Shown in pieces: positions 26,446-34,935 of a stretch of DNA of 64,000 bases. The notes under the pieces were generated by a model. That model saw only the letters and a list, made by a program, of their open reading frames with translations, was not told where the DNA came from and searched no databases. This DNA is from Angelobacter sp036557225. Its GTDB lineage: Bacteria > Acidobacteriota > Terriglobia > Terriglobales > Acidobacteriaceae. The stretch covers positions 1 through 64,000 of the forward strand of contig DATBHX010000039.1 of assembly GCA_036557225.1 (NCBI GenBank), read 5' to 3'. The translations under genes were made by a program, and so were the position numbers. Within the stretch, counting starts at the first letter, position 1. Each line of letters starts with the position of its first letter.

Positions 26446-26610
26446 ATGGCGGCTGAGAAGCAGCGGGCAGCAGCAAGACGGAACATCAAGAAAGCAGCCA
26501 CGGCGGCGAGAAAGAAGCGGACGATTGCGCACCTGCCAAAGGCAACGCGAACGGCACTAGGCAAACCGGCAGCCAAGGTCGCGCGGCAAAAACGGAGGAA
26601 AGCAGCGTAA
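26446..26610 (+). CDS. Very small Lys/Arg/Ala-rich protein (54 aa)
   Basis: ATG preceded by GGAGGAG. Reads MAAEKQRAAARRNIKKAATA, continues ARKKRTIAHLPKATRTALG and ends QKRRKAA. It is highly basic and probably helical, resembling histone H1-like or KGG-type small proteins. The strong ribosome site supports translation. Probably co-transcribed with the 49-aa gene upstream; convergent with the aspartyl protease gene, 26 bp apart. Nucleic-acid binding is inferred from composition only. Confidence 0.55.
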   Translation: MAAEKQRAAARRNIKKAATAARKKRTIAHLPKATRTALGKPAAKVARQKRRKAA

Positions 26611-26636
26611 GTTCGAAGAAAATGAGCGGCAGGTAA

Positions 26637-27635
26637 CTATTCGTGTTTTTCGAGACCCGCCAAAGAGACGGTCGTGGGCGGCGTAGTGACGATAAGCGTC
26701 GCAGTCATTCGATCAAAGAAAACAGAATGAAAGAGTGCTGCCGGCAGCAGGCCATCCTGTGGATCGCTGCGTTTGAGCAGGTCATTGCGCAGGACGACAA
26801 CTTCCTGATCGGGCAAGGCTGCCTCAGCAATTGAGAGATCCTGCAGCAGGCGCGTGGCAGCCATGTGTTGGGCCAGGTTCGTAGAGACCTGCATCATGCG
26901 CTTGGGTTGTGGGGAGGGCTTTGAGTCTTCACGCTGTGGCACAATCCGGTCCTGGAAAACCAGGAGCTGCGAGATGCCGGAGTCGAGCGCAAGCTTCCAG
27001 CTCCCGCGCGGCGCCGCGGCGGAGGCTACGGCGATCAGGAGCCGTGTTTCATTGATCTGCACGGGAACGCGCAGGCCATCGGGGATGCGGGCCGTCTCGG
27101 GGAACGGATAAAGCTCGATGGAGCTGTGGTCGAAATCGAGACGGAAGGAGAAGTGAAGCAAAAAGTTCATGCCCAGGATGCCGCGAATGTCGTGATCGAG
27201 GGTGCTGAGCTGCTTGAGCGGCACGGCCAGAGCTTCCAGATTCGAGAGTGCAGCCGGACCAAGCCTTACCTTCTGCAAATAATAACGTGGCACGCCGGCG
27301 GAGCTGGAAAGACTATCAAGGCGCAGCCTGTCTTTGGGCTGCAGGCCAAGCTCGGCGGCGAGTTGTGGGTCGAGCAAAGTTGTGTTGGTGCCGGTATCGA
27401 TGAGGAAATTGAACGGACCACGATCGTTGATGGTGACACCGGCGATCATCAGATATCCGCGAAGCGTGCGGACCGGCAACGCGGAACTGGTTGCGGTATC
27501 GGGAACGTTCGGCTGAGCAGCTGCAGCACAACACAGAAGTAGCAGACTAAGCCCAAGCTTGATTGCGCGTCTCGGGACAGCGCTGGTGCTGTCTACGCCG
27601 TGCTTCCTTGCTCCTGGCTTGATTGCGGCACGCAT
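26637..27635 (-). CDS. Exported retropepsin-like aspartyl protease
   Basis: 332 aa from ATG 27635, which has GGAGG upstream; the 54 codons before it lack a site. Signal segment AIKLGLSLLLLCCAAAAQ. The active-site signature is FLIDTGTNTTLLDPQLA, followed by DIRGILGMNFLLHFSFRLDFD and a second acidic loop LALDSGISQLLVF, which gives two Asp-containing lobes. Related in type to the protease at 20491-21387 but without the NTF2-like tail. Confidence 0.75.
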   Translation of the reverse strand: MRAAIKPGARKHGVDSTSAVPRRAIKLGLSLLLLCCAAAAQPNVPDTATSSALPVRTLRGYLMIAGVTINDRGPFNFLIDTGTNTTLLDPQLAAELGLQPKDRLRLDSLSSSAGVPRYYLQKVRLGPAALSNLEALAVPLKQLSTLDHDIRGILGMNFLLHFSFRLDFDHSSIELYPFPETARIPDGLRVPVQINETRLLIAVASAAAPRGSWKLALDSGISQLLVFQDRIVPQREDSKPSPQPKRMMQVSTNLAQHMAATRLLQDLSIAEAALPDQEVVVLRNDLLKRSDPQDGLLPAALFHSVFFDRMTATLIVTTPPTTVSLAGLEKHE

Positions 27636-27948
27636 GGGCGTCCTCCGAGCTGCTTCAGCCGGCCCGAGGGAAGCCGTGATTTTTGCTATCGTGGGCGCGA
27701 TCCGTTGTGCGGGATAGATGACTTTGGGACGCAGGACTGTAGTGCTGCTAAGGTTTTGTGCAGGGTACGCGGCCTGGAGCAGCGATGATCGGCGCATGAA
27801 TTCTGGGTGTGAATGCGCCTGACCCGCATGAATGTTAAGGGTCCGTGAATCTGAAGCATTGACCGCAGAGCGAAAATTCCAACGGACAGTGTTGAAGACG
27901 ACGTAAAGTCACGTTACTTCGCGGCAGCACCTTGGTTACTCACGCACG
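27636..27948. other. 313-bp divergent gap
   Basis: Region between the aspartyl protease and permease starts. No RNA gene, strong palindrome or consensus promoter was recognised. Confidence 0.35.
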
Positions 27949-29397
27949 ATGGCGTTGAAGGCGGAGCCAAGCGTGAGTTGTGCCGTACAGCGCGTGATAG
28001 AATCGCGCAACTCTCGCATGTCCACTGATCCTGCGCACGCTCAGCTTGGAATTTCTCCTCTGCGAAGAACCGCTCTTCGCACAACCATGGGACTGGCTTC
28101 AGTGACGTCAATGGTGGTGGGGATCATTGTGGGCGCGTCGATCTTTGTGCAGCCGGCGGAGGTGACGCGCCTGGCGCCAAGTCCGCGTGGCGTGATGCTG
28201 GCGTGGCTTGCAGCCGGGGTGCTCACCATGTGCGCAGCGCTGGTGTGCGCGGAGTTCTCCTGGCTGTTTCCGGAAACCGGCGGCGTCTATGTGTTCTTGA
28301 GAAAAACATATTCGCCGGTGCTGGGATTCTTGTGGGGCTGGGGCATGTTTTGGACCATGCACACAGGAATTTTGGCGGCGATCGCCGTGGTGGCGGCACG
28401 GTATGCGGGATATTTTTTCGGCTTGGGCGAGACGGGTGTGCGTTTGCTGGCGATGGCGGCGATCCTGGCGGTTTCGCTTGTCCAGTACATGGGAGTGAAG
28501 GCCGGCAGTGCGGTGCAGGTGACGCTGACGGTCGCGAAGGTAACGGCAATCGGCGTGATGTGCGTGTTGCTGTTCGCATTGGGCGGAGCGGCGCATCGGA
28601 GTTTGCCGGTGGAGGCAGCACAGCAAGGTTCTGTGAGTTGGTCGTTTGCGGCGTTTGGGCTGGCGATCGCGGCAGGGCTTTTTTCATTCGGTGGTTTTCA
28701 CATGAGTACTTACGCCGCCGGAGAGACGCGTGATCCCGAGCGCACCATCCCACGCGCGCTGATTCTCGGCGTACTGATTGTGACCGCGTGCTACATGCTG
28801 CTGAACGCGGCTTATCTCTACGTGATGCCGCTGAGCGCGGTTGCCAGCTCCACGCGCGTCGCTGCCGACGCCATCACGCGCATTCTCGGCGCGCGAGGCT
28901 CCGCGGCCATCACACTGCTGATCATCGTTTCCGCCCTGGGATCGCTCAACGGGATCGCCCTGGCCGGCCCGCGGGTCTACTACGCCATGGCGCAGGACGG
29001 CCTCGCCTTCCGATGGATGGCCGCTCTCCATCCGCAGCGGCAGACACCGCATCTCGCGATCGCTGCGCAGGCATTCTGGGCATGTGTTCTCGCAGCTACC
29101 AATTCGTATCGAGCGCTGTTTACACGGGTGGTTTACACAGAATGGCTGTTCTTTGCGCTGCTGGCTGCGGGAATTTTCGTACTGCATCGCCGGCGACAGT
29201 ACCAGCCGCGTTACCTGCGCCCGCTCTATCCCCTCGTGCCTGCAGTCTCGCTCGTAACTTCCGCTGCCATTGCCATTAACCAGATCCGCAGCACCCCACG
29301 CGAGAGCGCCATAGGGCTCGGCTTGATTTTGCTGGGCCTTCCGATTTATTTTGTCTGGTCTCATCGCGGCACGAACAAACCGGCAGCAGCATCGTAA
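27949..29397 (+). CDS. APC-superfamily amino acid permease
   Basis: 482 aa with about twelve hydrophobic segments; ATG 28018 is an alternative start that would remove 23 N-terminal residues, and neither has a clear ribosome site. Family motifs: GLASVTSMVVGIIVGASIF in the first segment (the helix-break GxG), FPETGGVYVFLRKTYSPVLGFLWGW, and FGGFHMSTYAAGETRDPERTIPRA. It is a secondary transporter of amino acids or polyamines in the cytoplasmic membrane. Substrate unknown. Confidence 0.85.
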   Translation: MALKAEPSVSCAVQRVIESRNSRMSTDPAHAQLGISPLRRTALRTTMGLASVTSMVVGIIVGASIFVQPAEVTRLAPSPRGVMLAWLAAGVLTMCAALVCAEFSWLFPETGGVYVFLRKTYSPVLGFLWGWGMFWTMHTGILAAIAVVAARYAGYFFGLGETGVRLLAMAAILAVSLVQYMGVKAGSAVQVTLTVAKVTAIGVMCVLLFALGGAAHRSLPVEAAQQGSVSWSFAAFGLAIAAGLFSFGGFHMSTYAAGETRDPERTIPRALILGVLIVTACYMLLNAAYLYVMPLSAVASSTRVAADAITRILGARGSAAITLLIIVSALGSLNGIALAGPRVYYAMAQDGLAFRWMAALHPQRQTPHLAIAAQAFWACVLAATNSYRALFTRVVYTEWLFFALLAAGIFVLHRRRQYQPRYLRPLYPLVPAVSLVTSAAIAINQIRSTPRESAIGLGLILLGLPIYFVWSHRGTNKPAAAS

Positions 29398-29490
29398 TCA
29401 GCGTAAGCCAAGGGACCGTGAGCAGCACGTCTCTACGTTAGTGTTTTATTGACGCACGACCAATCCACCCGCACGAGGGAACGAGCACGA

Positions 29491-30471
29491 ATGCCAGTCA
29501 TCGATTTTCATGATCATTACTATCCGCCTGAATACATCAAAGCTATCGAACAGGGTCCCAGCGCCGTCCGCGTCACGCATGACGCCGAAGGCAATCCCTG
29601 GCTGCACTATCCCGGCGACTACAACATCGCCGTCCGCGGCCACCGCGACATCGACTACCGCGAGCAAATGCTCCGCACCTCCGGTGTCGACACGCAGGTC
29701 ATCACCCTCACCACGCCCGGCACGCATATAGAAGAGCCGACCGCCGCCGTCCGCCTGGCGCGTCTCTGCAATGACGCTTTTGCCCGCGTCGTCGCCTCAA
29801 AGCGCGGCCTCTTCGTCGCGCTGGCCACGCTCCCGCTCTGTGACCCCGCCGCCAGCGTCGCCGAACTCCGCCGCGCCATGGAGCAGCTTCGCTTTCGCGG
29901 CGCCATGGTCTTCTCCAACATCAACGGCACGGCGCTCAGTGACCAGCGCTTCTGGCCGGTGTGGGAAGCGGCCAACCAGCTCGGCGCCATCATTCATATT
30001 CATCCCACCAACCCCGTGGGCGTTGAAGCCATGCTCGACTACTGGCTCATGCCCCTCGTCGGCTTCCTCATGGACACCACGCTCGCCGCCGCCAGCCTCG
30101 TCTTCAGCGGCGTGCCGGAGCGATTTCCCAATATCAAGTGGGTGCTCGGCCATCTCGGCGGCGCTATTCCGTACCTGGCCGAACGGCTCGACCGCGGCTA
30201 TGAAGCCTTTGCCGACTGCCGCAAGAACATCTCGCGCCCGCCCAGCTCGTATCTCAAAAAGTTTTACTTCGATACCGTCAACTTTGATCCCCGCGCGCTC
30301 GAGCTGGCCGTCAGCTTCGCCGGCGCGTCGCAAATCCTTGCCGGCAGCGACTACCCGCACCAGATCGGCAGCATTCCGAAGATGCTGGAGAGCCTGAAGG
30401 CCATGCGCGTGACCGAAGAAGAGCGAGGAATGATCCTGGGAGGGAACGCGGCGAAGCTGTTAGGGATTTAG
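29491..30471 (+). CDS. Amidohydrolase family protein (ACMSD-like)
   Basis: 326 aa from ATG 29491 (GAGGGA upstream); the TTG at 29449 is less likely. The N-terminal metal motif is IDFHDHYYPPEY (H7, H9), with further ligands in IIHIHPTNPVG, WVLGHLGGAIPYLAERLDRG and ILAGSDYPH. This order is typical of the ACMSD/gamma-resorcylate decarboxylase branch of amidohydrolases (non-oxidative decarboxylation or hydrolysis). The substrate cannot be assigned. Confidence 0.85.
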   Translation: MPVIDFHDHYYPPEYIKAIEQGPSAVRVTHDAEGNPWLHYPGDYNIAVRGHRDIDYREQMLRTSGVDTQVITLTTPGTHIEEPTAAVRLARLCNDAFARVVASKRGLFVALATLPLCDPAASVAELRRAMEQLRFRGAMVFSNINGTALSDQRFWPVWEAANQLGAIIHIHPTNPVGVEAMLDYWLMPLVGFLMDTTLAAASLVFSGVPERFPNIKWVLGHLGGAIPYLAERLDRGYEAFADCRKNISRPPSSYLKKFYFDTVNFDPRALELAVSFAGASQILAGSDYPHQIGSIPKMLESLKAMRVTEEERGMILGGNAAKLLGI

Positions 30472-30481
30472 GAGAACCTTA

Positions 30482-30550
30482 CCGCGGATGAACACGGATT
30501 GGCGCGGATCGGAAAAGAATTCTTACCACGGAGACACGGAGGCACGGAGA
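30482..30550. repeat. Decamer array (GCGGATNNNN) and octamer array (CACGGAGN)
   Basis: GCGGATGAAC, ACGGATTGGC and GCGGATCGG run in phase with period 10 at 30484-30512. CACGGAGA, CACGGAGG, CACGGAGA run with period 8 near 30526-30549. Both lie just after the amidohydrolase stop. Confidence 0.6.
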
Positions 30551-30600
30551 GGATCGGGTAATCGTTCGGTTGCGTCCCTTTGCGGTTAATGCGTTTCCTT

Positions 30601-30640
30601 TTCTTGATCAGCGTTCATCCGCGCAAATCTGCGGTGAAAG
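30601..30640 (-). repeat. Decamer array overlapping the 3' end of a gene
   Basis: Minus strand reads CGCAGATTTG, CGCGGATGAA, CGCTGATCAA in phase: fixed CGCNGAT with period 10. It provides the stop codon of the gene at 30608-31132. GATGAACGCTGATCAAGAAAA is shared with 36017-36037. Confidence 0.6.
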
Positions 30641-31132
30641 TCTTTGCTTTTCGTTGTTAGCTGATAGCAGTTCGCTCAGAGCGATCACTTCCAGCGGGCA
30701 CTCGGGCCAGTTATCGATCCAGCAGACAACGATGTCGCACTTGTCCACCCTGTGTCCGTGCTTCAGGAAGTTGCGGCTCTCGTATTCAAATTCGATAAAG
30801 ACTCGTTGCAGCCGGTTGGGTTCAACTTCGCGGAGAGCTTCACAGTCGGGAAACTCCGTGCGTATGATCGTCGCCACAAAGCCCAGCTCCATCGCCATCG
30901 CGGCAAACAGAAACATGACTCCAGCTTCATTCGTGGGCACATGCAGCAAAGCGCACGGTGTCATCAGCGGACCATATACCAGCCGGTCTTTCATCAGTAG
31001 AGACTTGCCCTTGGCGGGTATCGGCCACTTCAAACCGTTCGCCGGCCAGCCATCCTCCGCCTGCTCTCCAATCATCGCCATCACGTCTTTCCATTTCTTT
31101 TCCAGGCCTTCTTTCCTCGCATACTTGAGCAT
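30608..31132 (-). CDS. Conserved protein of unknown function whose C-terminus is repeat-derived
   Basis: 174 aa, no signal peptide. Main body includes GKSLLMKDRLVYGPLMTPCALLHVPTNEAGVMFLF and KCDIVVCWIDNWPECPLEVIAL, a Cys/Trp-containing block that looks like a restriction-endonuclease-like or nuclease-associated fold (E/D-x-x-V-C-W-x-x-N-W); this fold idea is only an inference. The last residues SPQICADER and the stop codon are encoded by a period-10 dispersed repeat, so the native C-terminus probably ended near residue 155. A GGAAGG lies immediately before the ATG. Confidence 0.6.
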   Translation of the reverse strand: MLKYARKEGLEKKWKDVMAMIGEQAEDGWPANGLKWPIPAKGKSLLMKDRLVYGPLMTPCALLHVPTNEAGVMFLFAAMAMELGFVATIIRTEFPDCEALREVEPNRLQRVFIEFEYESRNFLKHGHRVDKCDIVVCWIDNWPECPLEVIALSELLSANNEKQRLSPQICADER

Positions 31133-31725
31133 CCTTCCGCTCTGCCGAAGGCTCGCGCGCAGCCGAAGGCGAAGTGCGCGCGCAAAAAAACACTTAACAA
31201 AATTAAGTCGCCGCGACGCCGCTTCACTTTCTTCGTTTTTTGCTCAACCCTCGCTCAAACTCTTGACACGCGCATCAACGTCGCCGATATTTCAAAAAGC
31301 TTCGCCTCTAAAAGCGTCGCTACAAAAAGAACAGGCACAGGCTTCACAGCCTGCGCCTTCTTGGATGCTTGGCTAATTGCTATTTGCTAATTGCCAATTG
31401 CTGAATTTAGTCGGGCAGCGCCCGGTGTATGAGCACCGAACGCGCCCTAACCAATCCCGCCTGTTGGAGCAGGCAAGAATGGCTGCCAAACAAGGTAAAC
31501 ACTCCCTCTCTGGAGCGCAAGGCTCGCGCCGCGGCGCTCACGTCCTAACCCAACCCGCAAACCAGGCCTCGAAAAAACAAACGAAGCCCCTCAGCCCGAC
31601 ACCGGCCCTCAAACAAACCCAACACCTCATCCCGATCCCGGACCAAGACCAGAAACGCCAGAGTCCGGCCCCGCCGCTGGGTTCGACGCAAAAAAAGCAG
31701 GGCTCCCGACACGCGCGCCGTTCGC
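31133..31725. other. 593-bp stretch with hairpin, heptamer array and a possible broken N-terminus
   Basis: It holds a 10-bp stem-loop with one mismatch (GGCACAGGCT/AGCCTGCGCC, 31334-31357), a period-7 array (31373-31407) and an open frame from ATG 31479. That frame encodes a Lys/Gln/Pro-rich segment in a different frame from the gene that follows. No other gene is supported. Confidence 0.4.
31373..31407 (+). repeat. Five-unit heptamer array
   Basis: CTAATTG, CTATTTG, CTAATTG, CCAATTG, CTGAATT in uninterrupted period 7. Same style as 4564-4591. Confidence 0.6.
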
Positions 31726-31965
31726 GTGGCGGGAAAGAACTTTTATCGCTTCAAAGACGCCCGAGGCAAGCCGGTGGACTTCATCGAGTTCTACACCAGC
31801 AGCGACTACCACTGCATCGACGTCCGCTTTCAAGATAAGACGGCCTTCCACTTCATCATCGACCCGGCATTCATCGTGGAGGCCGACTATTCCGACTGGA
31901 AGACGGGCAACTGGCGTCCCATCAGGCGGTGGCGGCGGATCAGGAGCGAGAACTTTGCCGCCTAA
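31726..31965 (+). CDS. Small conserved protein, possibly the C-terminal part of a frameshifted gene
   Basis: 79 aa from GTG 31726, with no ribosome site. FYRFKDARGKPVDFIEFYTSS and HCIDVRFQDKTAFHFIIDP look like a genuine small beta domain, and KTGNWRPIRRW is a typical conserved tail. The frame is open further upstream but has no start there. An ATG with GGAG at 31479 opens a basic linker in the neighbouring frame that runs into this region; a one-base frameshift would join the two as SRGGK-NFYRFKD. The gene is therefore either short or broken. Confidence 0.5.
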   Translation: MAGKNFYRFKDARGKPVDFIEFYTSSDYHCIDVRFQDKTAFHFIIDPAFIVEADYSDWKTGNWRPIRRWRRIRSENFAA

Positions 31966-32000
31966 GAGCCCTCTCGGCTTGCTGTGCACTTGTCCCGTGC

Positions 32001-32064
32001 CCCATCCTTTGCGTCCCTCGATTCCGTGTCTCTCTTTCGGATATTGGCGGACGCAACGGGTGGG
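32001..32064. repeat. REP-like hairpin repeat, copy A
   Basis: CCCATCCTTTGCGTCC pairs with GGACGCAACGGGTGGG (14 of 16) around a 29-nt loop. Related copies are at 35168-35230 (shares loop sequence) and 32647-32679 (short loop). Confidence 0.6.
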
Positions 32065-32070
32065 TTGGCT

Positions 32071-32110
32071 TTCCGATGTCCCGATCTCCCGATGTCTCGA
32101 TGTCCCGATC
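32071..32110 (+). repeat. Octamer array (TCCCGATN x5)
   Basis: Five in-phase octamers TTCCGATG, TCCCGATC, TCCCGATG, TCTCGATG, TCCCGATC directly after hairpin copy A, then a tail containing ACCTGTCCCG. The same tail ends the array at 42930-42961. Confidence 0.6.
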
Positions 32111-32230
32111 TCCTCACCTGTCCCGCTATGGCGCGGATAAAATGAAGTTTTGTTCACGCCTCCTGTCGATTTTGCGGGTTTCCCGCGACGATCTGACAGG
32201 AACCACTACCGCCGAATCCGGAGGGAATCC

Positions 32231-32632
32231 ATGAAATTCATATGCTTTGGCTATACCGACGAAAAATTTGAACAGATGTCCGAGAGCGAGAAGAATGCGC
32301 TCTTCGATGTCTGTTTCGCTTACGACGACCAGATGCGGGCCAAGGGACACTTTTTGAGTGGGGAAGCCCTGGATAGCCGGAGCGCACCGGTTACTGTACG
32401 GAAGAAGAACGGCGAGGTGTCCGTCACCGACGGCCCCTTTATCGAAACCAAGGAGTTGTTGGGCGGTATCGCGATTATCGAAGCCAAGGACCTGAACGAG
32501 GCGATTGCCTTGTGTTCCAACCACCCGGCACTGGGCTTGACCGCGTCGGCTTGGGAGATCCGCCCGGTTTATGACATGACGCCACTGATGGACGCCAGCA
32601 AACAACGCCGAAAGGGTGCGAAGAAGAGCTGA
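32231..32632 (+). CDS. YCII-related / DGPF-domain protein
   Basis: 133 aa from ATG 32231 (GGAGG upstream); the longer frame to 32150 is not supported. It has the ferredoxin-like YCII pattern MKFICFGYTDEKFEQMSESE and the diagnostic VTDGPFIETKELLGGIAIIEAKDLNEA. DGPF proteins are often encoded with ECF42 sigma factors; this copy has none beside it, unlike the copy at 46485. Function unknown. Confidence 0.82.
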   Translation: MKFICFGYTDEKFEQMSESEKNALFDVCFAYDDQMRAKGHFLSGEALDSRSAPVTVRKKNGEVSVTDGPFIETKELLGGIAIIEAKDLNEAIALCSNHPALGLTASAWEIRPVYDMTPLMDASKQRRKGAKKS

Positions 32633-32646
32633 CGCCGAATGCGGAT

Positions 32647-32679
32647 GCCCCATCCTTCGCGCAGTTTGCGAAGGGTGGG
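32647..32679. repeat. REP-like hairpin repeat, copy C
   Basis: CCCATCCTTCGC pairs with GCGAAGGGTGGG around a 7-9-nt loop, 15 bp after the YCII stop. It could also act as a transcript end, though no T-run follows. Confidence 0.5.
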
Positions 32680-32760
32680 AGGAGCGCAAACTAAAAATCA
32701 TCCCTTTGCTTCTTCCTGGAATCAAAAACAGAGCTCCAAGTTCCTCTCTGAGGTGCTCGC

Positions 32761-33897
32761 ATGCAACTGAAGCCTTTCCTGCTCGATGCCTGGCTCGACC
32801 AATATGAACACTCCATAGATTTCAATCTCGGAGCCAGCACCGGACCCACGTGGACCGTCAATGACATCCTCGCGCTCGCGGATGATGAAACGCGCCACCG
32901 CTTCATGAACCACAAGCTGGTTTACACGCGCGTTGCCGGCGGCGACAGCTTGCGCGAAGCGATCGCTGAGATGCAGGGCGTTCCGGTCGAAACCGTTCAG
33001 GTCATGACCGGCGCGGCCGAGGCGATCCTGGCCCTGATGTGGCGGGCCGCAGCGCCGGGCGCGAACGTGATTCTGCCGCTGCCCGGATTCGCTACTTTCG
33101 CCGCGATCCCGGAATCGCTGGGCCTGGAGACCCGCTTCTATCGTGTGCGCCGCGAGAACGGCTTCCGCGTCGATCCCGACGAGATCAAGCGGCTGGCCGA
33201 CGCCAACACCAAACTCATCCTGATCAACAGCCCGCACAATCCCACGGGTGGTGTTATCGGCGAGGAAGAATTGGAAGCCGTGCATAAGTTCGCCGCCGCA
33301 CGCGGAATCCAGCTGGTCAGTGACGAGGTCTACCATCCTATTTATCACGGAAAGCCGGCGAAATCGGCGGCGCGCCTGCCGCATGCGACTGTGATCAGCG
33401 ACCTCTCCAAGGCGCTATCCATTCCCGGCGTCCGCACCGGATGGATCATCGAGCGTGACGCCGAGCGCCGCCGGCAATACTGGACTGCGCACGCTTATTT
33501 CACCGCCTCCAACACCACCACGGGAGAGATCCTGGCGGAAATCGCCATCCGCAAACGCGACGTCGTGCACGGCAAGGCCCAGGAAACGGCCACTCGGAAC
33601 CTCAGGCTGCTCGAACGCTTCATCGTGGACCATAGCGACGTGCTCGGCTGGATTCCTCCCCGGGGCGGCATGACGGCGTTTCCCTGGCTGCTGAGCGGAG
33701 ACAATTCGCGCGCGTTCTGCCAGGCCGCCGCGGAGCAGGGAATCCTGCTGGCGCCGGGCGATTGCTTTGACGTGCCCGATCATTTCCGCATCGGCTTTGC
33801 CGCTGTTGGTAACAATTTCTCCACGGCGCTTGACCGCTTGGGAACATTGGTGAATAAGTGGCCGGCCCGCCATCCTGAAAAGATGGTCTCAGCCTGA
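32761..33897 (+). CDS. PLP-dependent class I/II aminotransferase
   Basis: 378 aa. PLP lysine K217 in SDLSKALSIPGVRTGW, substrate-binding NSPHNPTGGV, and a late RIGFAAV block with the conserved Arg. Fold type I. The pattern of N-terminal FNLGAST followed by HKLVYTRVAGGDSLREAIA is typical of uncharacterised acidobacterial and proteobacterial aminotransferases related to capreomycidine synthase/aspartate aminotransferase. Amino-group donor unknown. ATG 32761 is used; ribosome site weak. Confidence 0.82.
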   Translation: MQLKPFLLDAWLDQYEHSIDFNLGASTGPTWTVNDILALADDETRHRFMNHKLVYTRVAGGDSLREAIAEMQGVPVETVQVMTGAAEAILALMWRAAAPGANVILPLPGFATFAAIPESLGLETRFYRVRRENGFRVDPDEIKRLADANTKLILINSPHNPTGGVIGEEELEAVHKFAAARGIQLVSDEVYHPIYHGKPAKSAARLPHATVISDLSKALSIPGVRTGWIIERDAERRRQYWTAHAYFTASNTTTGEILAEIAIRKRDVVHGKAQETATRNLRLLERFIVDHSDVLGWIPPRGGMTAFPWLLSGDNSRAFCQAAAEQGILLAPGDCFDVPDHFRIGFAAVGNNFSTALDRLGTLVNKWPARHPEKMVSA

Positions 33898-33968
33898 CGG
33901 AAGGCGCTGCGAAAAACCTTGTAGAGGCGGAAACATTTCAAAAACCGGGAACAGACGGAAATCTCTCT

Positions 33969-34721
33969 TCAATTTTGATTCAGCGGCAGAAACACAGAGA
34001 AGCATGTCCCGGAGGATCTTGGCTTGTCGCTGCTCCGGAGGCGCAGGCCGCCGCGTTGTTTGCGGACAAGCTGCGCGCAAATCCACAATCCCAGGCCGGA
34101 GCCTTTGCCCTTTTTGGTCGAGAACAACGGATCAAAAATCTTGCGTCGGTTCTGCCTGGGAATGCCAGGCCCATTGTCGACAAAGAGAATGCGCACGCCG
34201 CGCACGGCCTTCGCGCGGCGTACGTTCTCCTCTTCCCCCACGTGGCACGCACGGGTATGGATGGTGAGTTTTCCCGCCCGTTTGGGCAGGCATTCCAGCG
34301 CATTGAGCACGATGTTGGCAAAAACCTGGCGCACGGCTCCGGGATCGGCCTGGATGGTCTCATGAAACTCATAGTGCCGGTCAATGGCAACGCCCTTATA
34401 GCCGATTTTTTCGGCGTAGGCGCTCAGCACATCTTCCAGGATGTCTGTGATCCTGACGGGAACAGCGTTCTCCTCCCGCACCAGGGCTAGCGTGTCACGG
34501 GAGACGTCAAAAGCTCGTGAGAGCTCCTGGCGTGCGGTGCCAATCCACTGACGTGCCCGGGGCCTCAGGTCCTTTTCGCGGTCCAGCAGGAAAAGCGCGT
34601 TGGCGACGCCCTGCAGCGCATTCTTCACTTCATGAATAATGCCGGCGGAAAACAGGCCTACCTCGGCCAGGGCGCGAACATCCTCATCCCGCAGTCGCCG
34701 GTTTTCTCCCTGTTGCTGCAC
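33969..34721 (-). CDS. Soluble histidine kinase without sensor domain
   Basis: 250 aa. H-box GIIHEVKNALQGVANAL near residue 29, N-box VFANIVLNALECLP, G1 ILFVDNGPGIP, F-box KIFDPLFSTKK and G2 GKGSGLGLWICAQLV. There is no transmembrane segment and only about 20 residues before the H-box, so it must sense through another protein. No response regulator is adjacent. It could act with the orphan LytTR regulator or any other partner; this is not shown by the sequence. Confidence 0.85.
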   Translation of the reverse strand: MQQQGENRRLRDEDVRALAEVGLFSAGIIHEVKNALQGVANALFLLDREKDLRPRARQWIGTARQELSRAFDVSRDTLALVREENAVPVRITDILEDVLSAYAEKIGYKGVAIDRHYEFHETIQADPGAVRQVFANIVLNALECLPKRAGKLTIHTRACHVGEEENVRRAKAVRGVRILFVDNGPGIPRQNRRKIFDPLFSTKKGKGSGLGLWICAQLVRKQRGGLRLRSSDKPRSSGTCFSVFLPLNQN

Positions 34722-34935
34722 ACATCACTCCTGACGCACACGTCACAGGCTTTTGAGGGTGATCAGGACAGGAACTTTTCGGAGCACGGCTCCCGAAGAA
34801 AAACCGACATAAACTCCAGTACAAATCCCTCTTTCAAAAGCAAGGACGATTACGTCGACTCTACTTGGGATGTGCCGAAGCATGCGCCGAGTTGCGCCAA
34901 ATCGGGCTGCTCTGAATTTTCACCTTTGGAATCTG

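Noticed and set aside
28203..28753. Several overlapping frames within the permease gene
   Set aside because: Shadow frames of the APC permease, whose membrane segments and motifs are clear.
30482..30640. Regularly spaced short repeats that could pass for a CRISPR array
   Set aside because: Unit length is only 8-10 bp with no unique spacers and no cas genes nearby; they are short-period arrays.
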